64,000 nucleotides of DNA from Sarcophilus harrisii (GCF_902635505.1 NC_045430.1:2048677-2112676); one strand, 5' to 3'. Counted from the stretch's first letter, positions 10,829 through 24,100 are shown. Notes: a model not told the origin generated them from the sequence alone. Translations and numbers: made by a program.

Positions 10829-13800
10829 CACACTGACCTCTGGGGTCCCCTTAAGCTCCATGCTTCTGGTACCCTTGATCTAACTAAGGCTTATTCATAG
10901 AGTCCAGATGCCCCTTTCTGCCAACGTCTTCCTACCTCTTTTTGTTTCCCAAAACCCTGACAGTTGTAGTGATGGACTACAAAAGCATTTCCTCACCCTC
11001 TGGGGATGGTGGTTCTTATTTCACAGATGAGGAAACTGAGGCACAGCTGGTGTCTGTATTTTGTAGAAAAAGTTCTTCATCCAAGCTCCACAATCTGCTC
11101 CCTCAGTGTAGGTCCCAAGGGTCCCTCACAAGCTTGCATAACAACTATCTGGAAAATGATCAACAATCAATGAGGAGTCACTGGGGGTGGGGGAAGAAAT
11201 GCCCCCCCACCTCCAGATCAAAACACCTGAAGTTCTACAGTTGTAGGGTGACCCTGGACAAGTTTCCCCTCCTCAGGGGAAGTCTGGGGGGAGTCTTTTT
11301 CCTCATTTATGAAAGGAAAAGGTTCCATTTTAGTTGTATTTGGAAAGAACTTGAGAGTTTAGTCCAAGCCACTCATTGTATAAAAAGGGAAACTGAGGCC
11401 CAGAGAGGGACACATGGAGCAGGAGGAAGAGCCAGGGGCTCAGGCACACCCTTTCCCCAAGAAGTTTACAACTTCCAAAGTCCCCTCCCTCCCCCAGATC
11501 TCAGTCACAGTTCAAGATGCCTTCTCACAACCAGGGCCGGATACTCAAACATTTATATTTCACCCACTTTTTCTGCAGCCAGGAAAAAGGGGGGCACACC
11601 GCCAGCTAAGGAGACATCTGATTGCCCCGTGAGAAGCAAGAGGTGCCTTGTTCCCTGCCAAAAGCTGAAGAAGGGCAGAAAAGGAAGTGTGTTTGTCACC
11701 AGTGTCCACCCCTCTCTACCAGGATTTGTCTTCCCCAGCTACCCACAACAACTTAATATCATGTGGTTTAGAGTTGGCTAGGAAGCCATTTGGGGTGAGC
11801 CCCTCATTTTGGTGGCAAGGAGCCTGAATCCCCAGGAAGGGAAATGTTGAAGTCAAGGTCACTAGTCTTCTGACTCCAAATCCATTTTCCCTCCACAATG
11901 CCATGCTATTCATTCATTCTTCAGCATTTGTTATGCATCTACTGTGTACATGAGGGGATTCAAGGGAAGGCGATTGGAGGTGCTGACCCTCAGATTGCTT
12001 CTTGCTTGAGGATGATATGAATCTTCAGAAGACCTAGGGCTGCTCAAAAGAAACTGGACTAACGATCCACATGGGGAAGCTAAATGGATGATAATGTCCA
12101 TTGCCCAGGTGATGCCATACAGCTGACTGACTGGCCCGGCAATTAAACATAATGGTGGCTCAGCAGGCAAACAGATGAGCCAAGTCTGGGATTGAAGGGA
12201 GTGAGCTGGATCCCATTTGGGAAATGAACTGTTTTTTCAAGGATCATTCAGAAATTCTCCTTTATGATACTTATATTCTTTTAGTGATGTGGAAAGGCCG
12301 TGCCCTTTAGAACATCAAATATCAGTGGAGAAGCCCACGGCGAACACCAGGAAAAAACAAGTCCCCAGGCAGTGCATGAGAAGGGCTGAGAATACATCGT
12401 TAGTGAGGAATGAGCCCAGAACTAGATGAGCTAGTTGTTCAACAAGCGTGAGGAGCCACAGATGGGCTACCTGAGCATCTCCATGCCTGGGGAAGGCCTC
12501 CAGAGTGTTGGGTTTATGAGGAAGCAGGGACAAGGACTGCTCAAAATGAGAAGGTAGGGATCTACACCTCGGCAGAGAGTGATCTCACCCTCCACCGGGT
12601 GTCAGGGCTTCCCACCTCCTGAAATTAACACCTAAGTTCGATCACAGCCTGGGAAGACTCCCCCCGCCCAAAAAAAAAAAAAAAAAAAAAAGTTTTGCTC
12701 TCTTTGGATGCCTACAGATCTAGTATTCAGAGAAGATGCTTCATTGAACTCGTGTGGGCAAATCCTTCCCTTCCTCCAAGACGCAGTTCCAGTTGATGAA
12801 TCAGCCCACAAGTAAGTACGTATTAAGCCTGTACTGTGTGACTTGCACTGCTTTCTCAAGTTTTCCAGCTAACAAGGCCATTTTTTCCAGGGCCTTTGAT
12901 CTCTTTTAAGGACTGCTCATTTCCTGATGTGTACCACTCATTTCTGGGTACATCTCCCACATTCATCACATGGGACGTTTGCCACTTCTGGCTCCCTCCA
13001 ATGCGTTGCCCAGAGGAGGCAGTTAATGTTGGTAAAAGGAACTGCAGAAAATGGAATCCACAGGCAGGATTTTAACACACACACATACACACACAATCAT
13101 TTTATATTTATGGATTTTAATTTAAGTATCCAAGACTGTGGGATTTGGACCAATGAGGGGAAAATTGGGAACCACAGCCCAAGAGTGCAGAAGGCAGGCG
13201 GGAAGGCAAGGCTCTGGTTCCCAGCCTCCTCATTTTGGAAACTACCTTAGTCCTGGATAGGGATGGGAGAGGGGCAGGGAAACTCCTTCTGTGCCTAAAC
13301 CCATGCGCTGTTTGCAGCCAGACCCAGGCCTGCTCAATAAATGAGGCTACTCTGGGGACGTTTCTTCCTCTTTGCCATTTTGTGCCTAGGGAGCCTGGGA
13401 AGAGGCAGCCTGAGCTGGGGAGAGGAGAAGGGGAGACCCGCTCCAGAGTAGCACCTTTCTTTAGCCGTTTCCAGTCACAGATTCAGCAACAGAGACCGTT
13501 CTTGGTCGGAGCCATCACTGCTGGGGGTGGAGTGGGGGGTCCAGGCTGCCAGCATCACGGTCAGGTTATGGATAGGATCAGGAGGAGACAGCAGCCCCGA
13601 CTCATGGAGGGCACTTGTTTGGTGGGGATTGAGGGGTGGGGAAGCTTGAATGTTACTGTCCCTGGTGAGACTGGTGATACCCATGGAGCTTTGGGGCACT
13701 TTTAGAGGAGTGACCTTGACCAAAAGGGTTTGGCTGCCCTGTTGAGAGGCTTCCCTCTCAACTTTCCCTGGAAGTCTCTCCTGGAATGCCGACCCTGAAA

Positions 13801-13934
13801 GGGGACTGAGGGAGGTGTGTGTGTGTTTGGGTGACCCACGTATGCTGGTCAGCCTCGGGATATTCCTATTGCCTGGGAGGATCTGGGTGAGCCTGGACTG
13901 AGAACAAGGCTGCTCACCGACCCAGTGCCCAGTG
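10829..13934. other. Noncoding DNA downstream of PRR5
   Basis: Decayed SINE pieces occur at about 11010-11100 and 11310-11425 (minus; 'gaaactgaggcc' cores), 11910-11960 and 12800-12850. An A-run covers 12669-12690 and a CA-rich patch 13075-13095. No exon is recognised. Confidence 0.45.
13116..13121 (-). terminator. Possible PRR5 polyadenylation signal (ATTAAA)
   Basis: On the minus strand an ATTAAA hexamer, with AATATA nearby at about 13103-13108, lies about 1.55 kb past the PRR5 stop codon. No AATAAA was found on the minus strand between here and the stop. A 1.5-kb 3' UTR would be longer than I expect for PRR5, so this is tentative. Confidence 0.2.
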
Positions 13935-14176
13935 GTTGAGCCTCAAGAAACTCAATCCTAGTGTCCTTCTGGTGGAAAACCCCTTTGTGTTTCCTCGACA
14001 GCTTATTACTTGTCTACAGCTCTGTTATATTCCTTTGCAGAAAGTGAGCTCCATCGAGACAAGAACTGCTGGATTATTCATCTGTATCTCTAATGCCTCG
14101 CCCAGTGCCAGGCTCAGGGAAAACACTTGGTGACCAGTTGATAAAGAATGAAAAAAAAAAAAAAAAAAAAAAAAAG
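13935..14176 (+). repeat. L2/MIR-type retroposon 3' tail with A-run
   Basis: The plus strand reads through 'agtgagctccatcgagac', 'ctgtatctctaatgcctcgc' and 'cagtgccaggctcaggg', the familiar L2 3'-end order, and ends in a run of about 25 A at 14150-14175. The clean A-run suggests local expansion or a younger SINE riding on the same tail. Confidence 0.5.
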
Positions 14177-14373
14177 GCTCCCGAGGTTGAAGAGTCCCAG
14201 GGAGAAATGGGAAGGAGCGCTGAGATCAATCCTCTGGGGAAGCCCCTCCCCTGGAGAAGCCCTGTCCAGGTGGCAAAAAACCTGATGGGAGGGGATTGAT
14301 AAAACCAGGGAGTGAAAAAATACATCCAATGTCTTGTATCCTCTCATATTCTCATTCTCTTTCTCTCATTCAT

Positions 14374-14382
<9 letters not shown>

Positions 14383-14421
<39 letters not shown>
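14383..14421 (+). repeat. (CA)n microsatellite
   Basis: About 19 uninterrupted CA dinucleotides lie within the presumed PRR5 3' UTR, about 240 bases past the stop codon. Confidence 0.9.
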
Positions 14422-14424
<3 letters not shown>

Positions 14425-14660
14425 GCATTAGAGTTCCAAAGTGCCTAGGCACATATTATTATTTCCTGGGATCCTCAGGTCGGCCCCGGAGGTCAGCAGG
14501 GCAGGATTTCCCCCCCTATTTAGCAGGAGGCCGAGGCTCACGGAGGAAGGGCGTTCTGCCCGGGCCTTCCTCCCCGCGCAGGCTGCCCTCCGCGTCCCGG
14601 CCGCCTGTGACACACGTTCTGCCCAAGCCCCTAGCCGGGCTGTCCTCCCGCTGGGAGGCG

Positions 14661-15154
14661 TCACACAACGCTCTGTCTGCCCCCGTCCATGTCGTAGCCC
14701 GCGGCCTTCGAGCGTCCTCGGTCAAAGTTTATGAAGATCCCTTCCGAGTCGGAATCCATGGATTCCAGGATCTGGTCTACGAGGTTCTCGGGGCTGGAGG
14801 ACGGGGCCGAGCCTCCGGCCCGGGCCAGGCGGAAGGGCGGGCTGGGCTCAAGGTGCTGCCGGCACGGGCCCCCGGGGCGGGTCTGGGCCCCGGAGCGCTC
14901 GGCCTCGGCCGCCAGGGACGAGCCCTGGGAGCCGAGGTCAAGGGCGGCGCCGAGGGCCGCGAAGTCCTGCGCCTCGGGGCACGACGTCATCTCGGAGACG
15001 GAGTGTCTGCGGACGCCGGCGCCGCCGGCCGCCAGCCCCTCGGCCTCGTACTCGGCCACCGGCGTGAGCAGCGGCGTGTTGTAGCTCTTGGAGCGGACCA
15101 CCGGGTTCTTGGCCAGGGTGTCGCCTGCCTTGGGGCGCCGGGAAAAGCGCTTTT
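14661..15154 (-). CDS. PRR5: PRR5 coding exon 8 (residues 231-394, stop)
   Basis: 494 coding bases after acceptor CCCCCAG (AG at 15156-15155), phase 1 in. It encodes EKRFSRRPKAGDTLAKNP, then VVRSKSYNTPLL and RRHSVSEMTSCPE (basic Ser motifs typical of kinase sites). A Gly/Ala/Ser-rich linker unlike human follows, then the conserved acidic tail. The stop TGA is at 14663-14661. The exon is CpG-rich. Confidence 0.96.
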
Positions 15155-18100
15155 CTGGGGGAGACAGATCAGAGGCCCGTGAGGCCGGCGGGGCCAGGGC
15201 ATCGGCTCGGAGACCCCGGGAGGCCAGAGGCCAAAGATGGGCTCCAGCGCGCCTCGGAGTCTCATCTGTCTCCCTGTCTCTTCCACTCTTCCCGCCCCCC
15301 CCCCCCACCACCACCACGTGTCTCTGTCTCTCCCTCTCTGCCTCCTTTTCTCTCCTTCCTTTCATCTTTCTCCTTCCCTCTCTCTCCTTTCCTCCTTCCA
15401 TTTTTCTCTCCATGCCTCCCTTCCTCTCTTCCTCTGTCTCCCTCTTCCCCCCTCTGTCTCTGTCTCTCCCTCTCCCCTCATCTGTCTCAAAGTCTGCCTG
15501 ACATTTTCTTTTTCTGTCTCCCCCTCCTGTCTCTCTCCGTCTCTCCCTCTCTCCTTCCTTGCATTTCTCTCTCCACAACTTCTCTTTCTTTCCATTTGTC
15601 CCTCCCTGCCTCCCTTCCTTTTTCTCCCTCTCTTCCCCTCTGTCTCTCCCCCATCTCTGCCTCACTGTCTTTCTCTCTCTCCCTCCCTCCCCTTTTTCTC
15701 CCTCTCTTCTCCTCTCTCTCCATTTCTTCCTCCCTGCCTCCCTTCCTTTTTCTCCCTCTCTTCCCCTCTGTCTCTCCCCCATCTCTGTCTCACTGTCTTT
15801 CTCTCCCTCCCTCCCTCCATTTTTTCCCTCTCTTGTCTCCTCTCTCCATTTCTTCCTCCCCCTCCCTTCCTTTTCTCCTCTCTTCCCCTGTTCTCCCCAT
15901 CCTCACTGTCTTTCTCTGTCTCTATCTCTCTCTGCCTCCCTCCTTCCCTTTTTTCTCCCTCTCTTGTCTCCTCTCTCTCCATTTCTTCCTCCCTGCCTCC
16001 CTTCCTTTTTCTCCCTCTCTTCCCCTCTGTCTCTCCCATTCTGCTCCTGTCTTTCTCTCTCTCCCTCCTCCCTCCATTTTTCTCCCTCTCTTGTCTCCTC
16101 TCTCTCCATTTCTTCCTCCCTGCCTCCCTTCCTTTTTCTCCCTCTCTTCCCCTCTGTCTCTCCCCCATCTCTGTCTCACTGTCTTTCTCTCTCTCCCTCC
16201 CTCCCTCCATTTTTTCCCTCTCTTGTCTCCTCTCTCTCCATTTCTTCCTCCCTGCCTCCCTTCCTTTTTCTCCCTCTCTTCCCCTGTCTCTACCCCCATC
16301 CCTCACTGTCTTTCTCTGTCTCTATCTCTCTCTGCCTCCCTCCTTCCCTTTTTTCTCCCTCTCTTGTCTCCTCTCTCTCCATTTCTTCCTCCCTGCCTCC
16401 CTTCCTCTCCCTCCCAAAAGCAACCACTGAGGCCCGGGCTTCAAGCTGAATCTGCACCTCCCTGTCTGTGGAGTTCAGAGGGCCCAATTGCCACTTACCC
16501 AAGATGCAGGAGGAGTGTGTGAAGGGTCCGTCATTGGAATAGAGGCCATAGGTACCCAGGTAAGGGGAGACCACCTTCTGGATCAGAGCCTCGAGCTTCA
16601 AATAGTCTTCTGTGATGCCTTTGGATTCATGGACACCCTGAGAAGGCAGAGGGAAGTTTGTTGAGCAGGGGGCCCATGGTGGAGAGAGTGAGGAGCCAGC
16701 AGTGTGGCAGTCTGGCTTAAGGGACAGGCCACACTGGGAAGAATCCCATTTCAACATGCCCTCTGTCTAAGACCCTGTGGGCTCCCACCTTCCCAAGCCC
16801 AGATTGTTGAAAGCTGAAGGATGCTGCATGTGCAGCCATCACCCCCAGGCTCCCTGTCCTCCAAGCTTGAGGCTGGCAGAGCTGCACACGCGGTTGATGC
16901 ATCCCCCTCTTTGCCTGTCAAGCTCTTTTTTCTTCACTGGCTCCCAGCCTGGAACAGGTTCTATAATGATTCCCCTGCCCCACTGCACCAGCACCGTGCT
17001 CACCCCCACACTCAGAGCCCCTGCTTTCCTGCCCAAGGAATGGGCAGGGTAAATGGAGGCCAAGGTCCTAGTCTGGCCAGGGTGCCAGTCTATTTAATGG
17101 GCCACAAGAAGCAGAGGCTGTTCTACAAGCCACGTTTAGGGGAGCAGAGCATCCCAGTCACGTGCCCTTTGCTGGTCCCTAAGGTGCTGTTTGTAGTGGA
17201 ACAAGAAGGGCACACAACCCTACACCATGAGCTCCTTGGTAGGGAGCATGTGGTGGCAAGTGGAGTCAAAGAGCACTGCTTAAGCACCCACTGTGACAGG
17301 CTCTTTAATAAGGTCTGGAGATATTTGCAAAGAAAGACAAGACAGTCTTATGGGCAAGATAAGCAAACAAGTGTATAAACAAGTTGTGGACAGGGTGAGC
17401 CCCCAAATTAAGGTCTAGCAGCCCCCCAGACCAGTTGGCTTGGGAGTTCCCTGAAGGGATGATGAGGGAACTTCTACCTGGGCTGGGAAGGGGCTGTGCC
17501 AGGGAAGCCCATATCCCACCAATGGACTCTGGCTGGCACCTCAGGGATATGTGCCCACTCGCCTCCCTGCCCCCTGGTACCCAAGGATGGCAGCACATTC
17601 CAAATGCCTTTTGCACCTTACAAAGCACTTTGCTCCTCCCATCCCCGAGAGGGAGGGGAGTGTGTCAGTGTGACCATCCCCGCTCTGTCAGCACCACCGC
17701 CCCCAACCGACAAATGAGGAAACTGAGGCTGAAGAGCACAGATTCTTCCAAGGTCACACTGAGTGACGACTTAGACCCAAGTCCTGACTCTGCATCCAAG
17801 ACCTATCAGGGCAGGGCAGGGGGTGAGTTCCCTTTCACTAGAAGTAAGCGAGCAGGACCCAGATCACATGTCAGGGACATAGGAGGGGGGATTCCTGCCT
17901 GGGCTGGGTGGGCATCAGAGCCTGTGCTCAGTGAGCACCAAGTGGCAACTTGGCCACCAGAGCCACGTTATATTCACCCCTTTGGGCTTTTCCATGGGAT
18001 CACAGAACCGAGATTTGGAAGGAGCAGCTGTCAGCCCTCCAGAGGAAGCCCCCAGGTGGCCATCCTGCCTCTGCCCACAGACCTGTGGGTGGGGCCCGGG

Positions 18101-21100
18101 AGCCCACAGCCCAGAATGAGCCTCCTTGGAGGCCTTTCCATTGTTTCTTCTGCTCCTGAGGCCAAGAATGAGACTGAGTGGGGCCTCCCCAGTCCGGCCA
18201 CCCTCACTGGGGTGACACTGTGATCAGGACGCAGCCGAGCTGGGATTCCCCGGGGGCCTCTCCCACTGGCATAGCCAAGCCCGGTGCCATCCCCAGATCC
18301 GGCAGCAAGTGGGTAATGGGTTTATATTTGTACTTTAGAGCCAGTGGCGGGGATCCCCCACCCAACTCCCCTGGGTGCATGGCTCCCTTGGGACTCAGAG
18401 AAAAGTCGAGGGCACTCGGACTCCCTGATGGGCACCTCCTGCTCGCCTCTCACCCCCATTTGTCCATCAGTCCTCGGACGGACCTGGCAAGGCACCTGTG
18501 AGACTGTTGTGCAGGGGAAGGGCCCAGCCCCTGGGAGAGGGTCTGGCCTGAAGCATGGGTGACAGCAGCATCGGGGCCACGTGCGGCAGTCGCCACTGCA
18601 GCCCCCGGAGCCACCCCCCGGGATGCACTGACCTGGAGGACCAGCAGCATTTGGACAATGGAGGGGGGGATCCTGGCACGAGATCTTGAGAGGGCATCTT
18701 CCAGCTTAATGTTGAGCGTGATAATGTTCCGAAAGTGCAGGAGGGCCAGCTGACGGACGGAGGGCTCCTTACCCTGCAGACAAGAGGGCTGGAGTTAGGG
18801 GAGGGGCCGCAGCTCCCCCTCCCCCGAGGATCTCACAGAACCTGCTCCAAGGTTAAATCGACTTCCCCCAGTCAGTGCACACCAGAGGCCCGAGCCCGTG
18901 CCTGGACCAGAGGCAGGGGACTGCCCGACTAGTGCACCGTGGCTGCTCCACTGTCCACAGCACTTGTTCCCTTAGAGCATCCCAGGAAAGGGACGGTGCG
19001 AGAATCTCATCCCTCTTTCCTAGTTGGGAAAGGGGTTCAAAAAGGCACACAGCGAGCTAGACCCAAGTGGCCCATCTCCAAGTCACTGCATTGAAATTAT
19101 TCACCTGAACAGGGTAGAAAATGGCTTGGAGTGTGGGCAAGACATCCCCGAAAAAGAAATCCCAGGTTTCGGCCAAAGAATCTAGAAGCTTCTGTCCTAG
19201 AAGAAGAGAAAACCAGTTACTGCCCGGAGGATTTCCCTTGGCATTCTAGAGGGAAAAGCAGCAAGCCCCTGAGAAGCCATGGAGGGGGCCGGCGAGTCCC
19301 TCCAAGCTGGTTTTCCCCCCTCGACGCTGTACATGGATGGGACGTGCCAATCTCCATTCCCTCGCCATCCTGGGCTCTCTGGGATTAAAGGGCCCCCGCA
19401 TCGGAGCCAGTGCTCTCTTGGCACCCAACTTAATACACTGTAAGTGCATAATGCATGTTTCCTTTCTCTCCCTGGGAGGATGGAGGGGTGCGCTGATAAA
19501 TCTAACTACTCATGGGATACCTTTTGAGGGTTATTCTGCTCAGTTTGTGGAAGGCTGTTCTGGGCCCCCTTGTCCCAGCCACCGACTCTCTTGCAAAACA
19601 GCCTTTGCTTCTCTTTAATATACACATATCCACAAAGGCACTGTCTCTTTTCCAGAAGGGAAGTGAGCTCTTTGGGGGCGGGACTGTCCCTGTCTCTGGC
19701 TCTCTAGTGGCTGGCGTACTTCAGGGGCTTACTACATGACTAAGAATAATAAGGCGGAGAGCTGGCACCTAGGGCCCTGAGGTTCGCTCCCAAAGCCCTT
19801 CCTCTGTGCTCTCATCATCTCGCTGGGGATCTCCAGGCCCCCGACTCCTCCATCTGTGCCCAGGCCCTGTGGGCACAGGGTGGCCATGGACATCCCTTCC
19901 TCAGCCCTACTTCTGAAGGACTGGCTGTAAATCCTTCCTTGTGAGCCCGCCTCTGCTCTGATCGTGCCCTGCCAGGTCTCACCAGCTGAAGGAGGCTGGT
20001 GCTGGGACCATGGGCCACAGGAGGTGGGTCCTTTAACCAGGTCTGCTTAGGGTTCGAGTTGGCTCCAAGAGCACAAGTCACATCTCTCCCTCTGTCCTTG
20101 GGGACCCCCAGTAGCATTTCCTCCAGAAGGCTCTGGCCCATAGGATCCAAGCTAGAAGGAACTTTTGGCTCAATCCTTTGACAGGGGAACAGGAGGCCCA
20201 CAGGAGACTATAATCAGTTGACCCAGGATATGAACTTGTATCCCCGACTTAGGGATGTTCCCTAACTTGGATCTTCCTGAACATATTCTTGGCCCTTCCC
20301 CAGGTTCAGGACTAAGTGCCAAGGGGAGAGGTCCCCAAGGAGAGGGCAGCTATGGAGGGGCGGCCGAGCAGGGGCCCGAGAGGTCAGGGCCACGGGGGTG
20401 GAGGGAATCCACCCACACCCAACTCGGTGCCATGGACACCAATGAAAGCCGCCCAGTGCTGTCTGACTGAGCATCCCAGGAGGCAGCTTGGCTGCAGCAA
20501 GATGGGAGAGAAACTGGGTCATATCTGGGGGGAACACACAGAGTTTGTGCCAGGCAGCAGCACAGGTGGCGGCGGCAGACATGGCTGAGGCAGCAGGGAT
20601 GGCAGAGATAGCAGGGGTGGCAAGGATGGCAGAGACAGCAGGGGTGGCAGAGGCGGAAAAGATGGCAGCGGCAGCAAGGATGGCAGAGACAGAAAGGATG
20701 GCAGAGGCAGCAGTGACAGCTTCACCACCTCCAGACTTATGACCCCATTCACCAGGCTTCCTGTCCTTCAGTCTCTGGTAGGAATGACCCTCTCCAGTTC
20801 CAGAAGCAGGTCCCTGTGATCATCCTAGCTGAGACTGTGGCCATAAGCAGTCAGGGCCCAAATGTCAAGGGGAAAGAAATGGAGACATCAGTCCCTCTGT
20901 CTCTCCCATGGGCAGACCCTGCAGGTCTGCTCCCTGCAAGAGCTTCTGAAATAGCTCCAGACTTGTAATGACAAGGTGTTTCTGTACTTCCTAGTAGTCT
21001 CCACACACCCTCTAAATGCCAGTGCTGTGGGACAATGCCCTAGCCACACCACCTTAGTTAGATCCCAAGTTGTCGGTGGCTCAAGCATATAATCGCCACC

Positions 21101-24100
21101 CATTTTACAGACGTGGCTCTCTGAGGCCTAGAGAGACAGGTCACATGGAGGATCTTTTCCTCCATGGATTCCTCCAGGATCTTTTCAGAGGACAAGATGG
21201 CCCTTTATGGGCCCATCTTCACCTGATCAGCACACTACAGGGACAGTCTGAACTGGGCCCTGCGGGGCATCTCAGGAACAAACACACTCATCGCCATCGA
21301 GGCGCTGAAGAAAAGCCCCCCTGGCAGGTGGACAACAAATGCAGACCATGGCTCTGGTCTTTGACCCCACAGGGGACAAGCTTGACACCAGCCCTTTGGT
21401 GCTGGAGCCTCTGGGGTAAGATGGCAGCTGGGGGGCTGCTGCCCCTTACTCAGGGTCATAGCCAGGACTTCCGGAAGAAGGGAGGGCAAAGTGTAGGAAA
21501 GATAGCAATGAGGGAACCCATGAGGTTAGAAGTTTGGGGGTGACCGGGGCAGGGGGAAGAGCTTGGCTTCCATTTTCGGAAGAGCATCCCCTGGCAGGGG
21601 GGTATTAGCCTGGGGTCCCAGCTCATCTTAGGACTGAGGTGGGGGCCGATGCAGCGGGGAAGAGCTGCTTCTCTGGAGGCGCATTTCCCCATACGGACAC
21701 CTCTAAGCCAGATGGCCATTGGTCAGGGGATCAGATGGAAGCCCAGGGCCTTCCTGCAGTGGCAGGCTCACAAACGAGAGCCAGAAGCCCCCTGGCTTCT
21801 GGGTGGGAGTGGAGTCTCTCCTCTGAGAGAGGGGAAACCCCCTGATGGGGCCAGAGGCCCTGACTCAGCTTTCTCTACTGGCCCAAGGCCTGGGAGTTTC
21901 CTCCCAAGGGGTGGGAAGAAAGGAAGCTCAGGCCTTTCCGGAGGAGGACCCGGGGCCCCAGGTCAGGACCCTGGTCCAAAACAGAGCCACAGTTTTCATA
22001 GGCCAGAAACGGGAAGGAGAGCAGAGGCCCATCCCCAGAACCCTGGGGCCTGGGGTCCTCCATGAAGGCCCTGCCTTTACTTCCTGTTCCCTCCTACTCA
22101 CGACTCTGCAGACCCTGCTTTGGGTGACTGCAAGCACAGTGCCTCCTTCCTTAACTGTCAGTGAGGGGGCACCTGGGGAAAAGCGCCAGACCGAGGACTC
22201 GTGCAAAGGCGTGGAGGTGGGAGATGGCCGAGGGCTAAGGGAAAAGGTTCTCCTGACTCGGACCCAAAAGGGAGCAGAGTGAAGTGAGCCTGGACAATGG
22301 GGTGAGCGTGAAGCTGGAGCCAGGACTCCCGTCTAGTCCAGTCTCTCCAATCTCCGGGAGGGAGGGACGGCCAGAAGGCCTGAGAATTCCCTGTGAGCCC
22401 GTTTCCTCATCTGGCACTTATAAAGCCCTCTGGCGTTTGCAAAGAATTTCCCAGACACCTCATTTTGCATTCGCCACTGCTCTGGGAAGGAGTTACTATT
22501 TTTATCCCATTTACAGGTGAAGAAATTGAAGCAGAGGACAGGTAAATGACTTGCTCAAGGCCGCATGGCCAGTGAGTATCTGAGGCAGGATTTGAATTCA
22601 GATCTTCCTGACTTCAGAGCCAACACTCTATGGACCGAGCCTCCCAGCTGCTCCATCTGTAACATGGGGAGATGAAGAGGCTCAGGTACCAGTTCTGTGC
22701 TCTCTGTATCATGTAATTAATATAATAGGATAGGATAGAATGTAGTGTAATATATAATATGCTCTGAAGTAATACTGACATAATACAATGTAATGTGATA
22801 TAATGTAATACAGTGTGATATAAGTATAATGCATGATGTGCTAATATATAATATAATAGGATAGGGTAGAATATAATATAATGTAATATAGAACACAATA
22901 TGATGTAATATGTGACATAATACAATGTAATATGATATAATGTAATACAGTGTGATATCGTATAATGCATGATGTGCTAATATCATTGATAGAATAGGAT
23001 ACAATGTAGTACAACAATATAGAATTATATAGTGATATAATACATAATATAATGCAATATATGATATAATAGGATAGAATGTAACATAATACAAAATGAT
23101 GTAATATGTGATATACAAGGTAGAGATAAAATGATACATTGTAAGATATGTGCTATAATGTGTATGAATTTAATAATCTAGAATGTAATATATAATATGC
23201 TACATTGTAAATTGTAATACCCGAGATTATATGTGTTGTAATATAGTACATAATGTGCTAATATAATCGATATAATAGGATCGGTTAAGCTAGAATGTAA
23301 CATAATATAACACAATGCAATGGAATGTAATATAATATATAACATATGAAATGTGCTAATATAACATTACCCATGCACCTGTATCATCAGTATCTTGTGT
23401 AAAATGTCACCATTTCTGCCTGTCCCTGCTCCGAGTGAAGTGCCTACAGTTCCCCAGTTAGATAAATGAAGCACTGTTGCCATTCTGGGAAGCACTGTAA
23501 TATCTAAGATGGGCAAGCATTGGCCCCTCATCCTTCCGTTGGCACAGCCATCACTGTTGCCCTTTCCCGTTGGTTGTCCCTTTGGACACTAAATCTTGTC
23601 CCACTGGTAAATCCACTCCCAGAATTCCTGCCCCTATCTCAGAAATCCTATGAGCCCAATGGAGGGGTTTCAAAGCCCAGTGTCCTGAGCACAGCGCTTG
23701 ACCTGGATTTGGGAGAACTGGATTCAAATCCTGGCTGGTGGCTTTTAGCTGTGGGCTCTTGGCCAAGGCCTTTTCATTCCAGAGGCCTTTATTCTCCAAG
23801 GGAGACCTAAGCCCCTTTTAGCTTTGCATCTATAATCCTATGGAGTTATGCTCTTGAGAGAGACTCAGTGCTACTTGTCTTTGCTGCCTTTACCTCCAAT
23901 GGGAACATAAGGTTGTGTCCTCATGGGAAGGGGTGCTGGGCTGAATTTTGGCCTTCTGGGAGGTCTTCCAAAGTTGATCCCCATCCTGGCACCTAGACCC
24001 TTCCCTGACCCATGCCCTGGTCCTCAAACAAAGGGAAGTTCTTGGATCCGACACATTCTGTTTGGTGCCTGGGAATAAGCAACTGTACACAGGGGCAAGG

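Noticed and set aside
15179-16522. Up to 447-codon Ser/Leu/Pro frames on plus, Glu/Arg-rich frames on minus
   Set aside because: Stop-free because of the polypyrimidine minisatellite in PRR5 intron 7; every frame is open in places.
22614-23139. Tyr/Ile/Leu-rich open frames resembling membrane proteins
   Set aside because: Translation of the AT-rich array.
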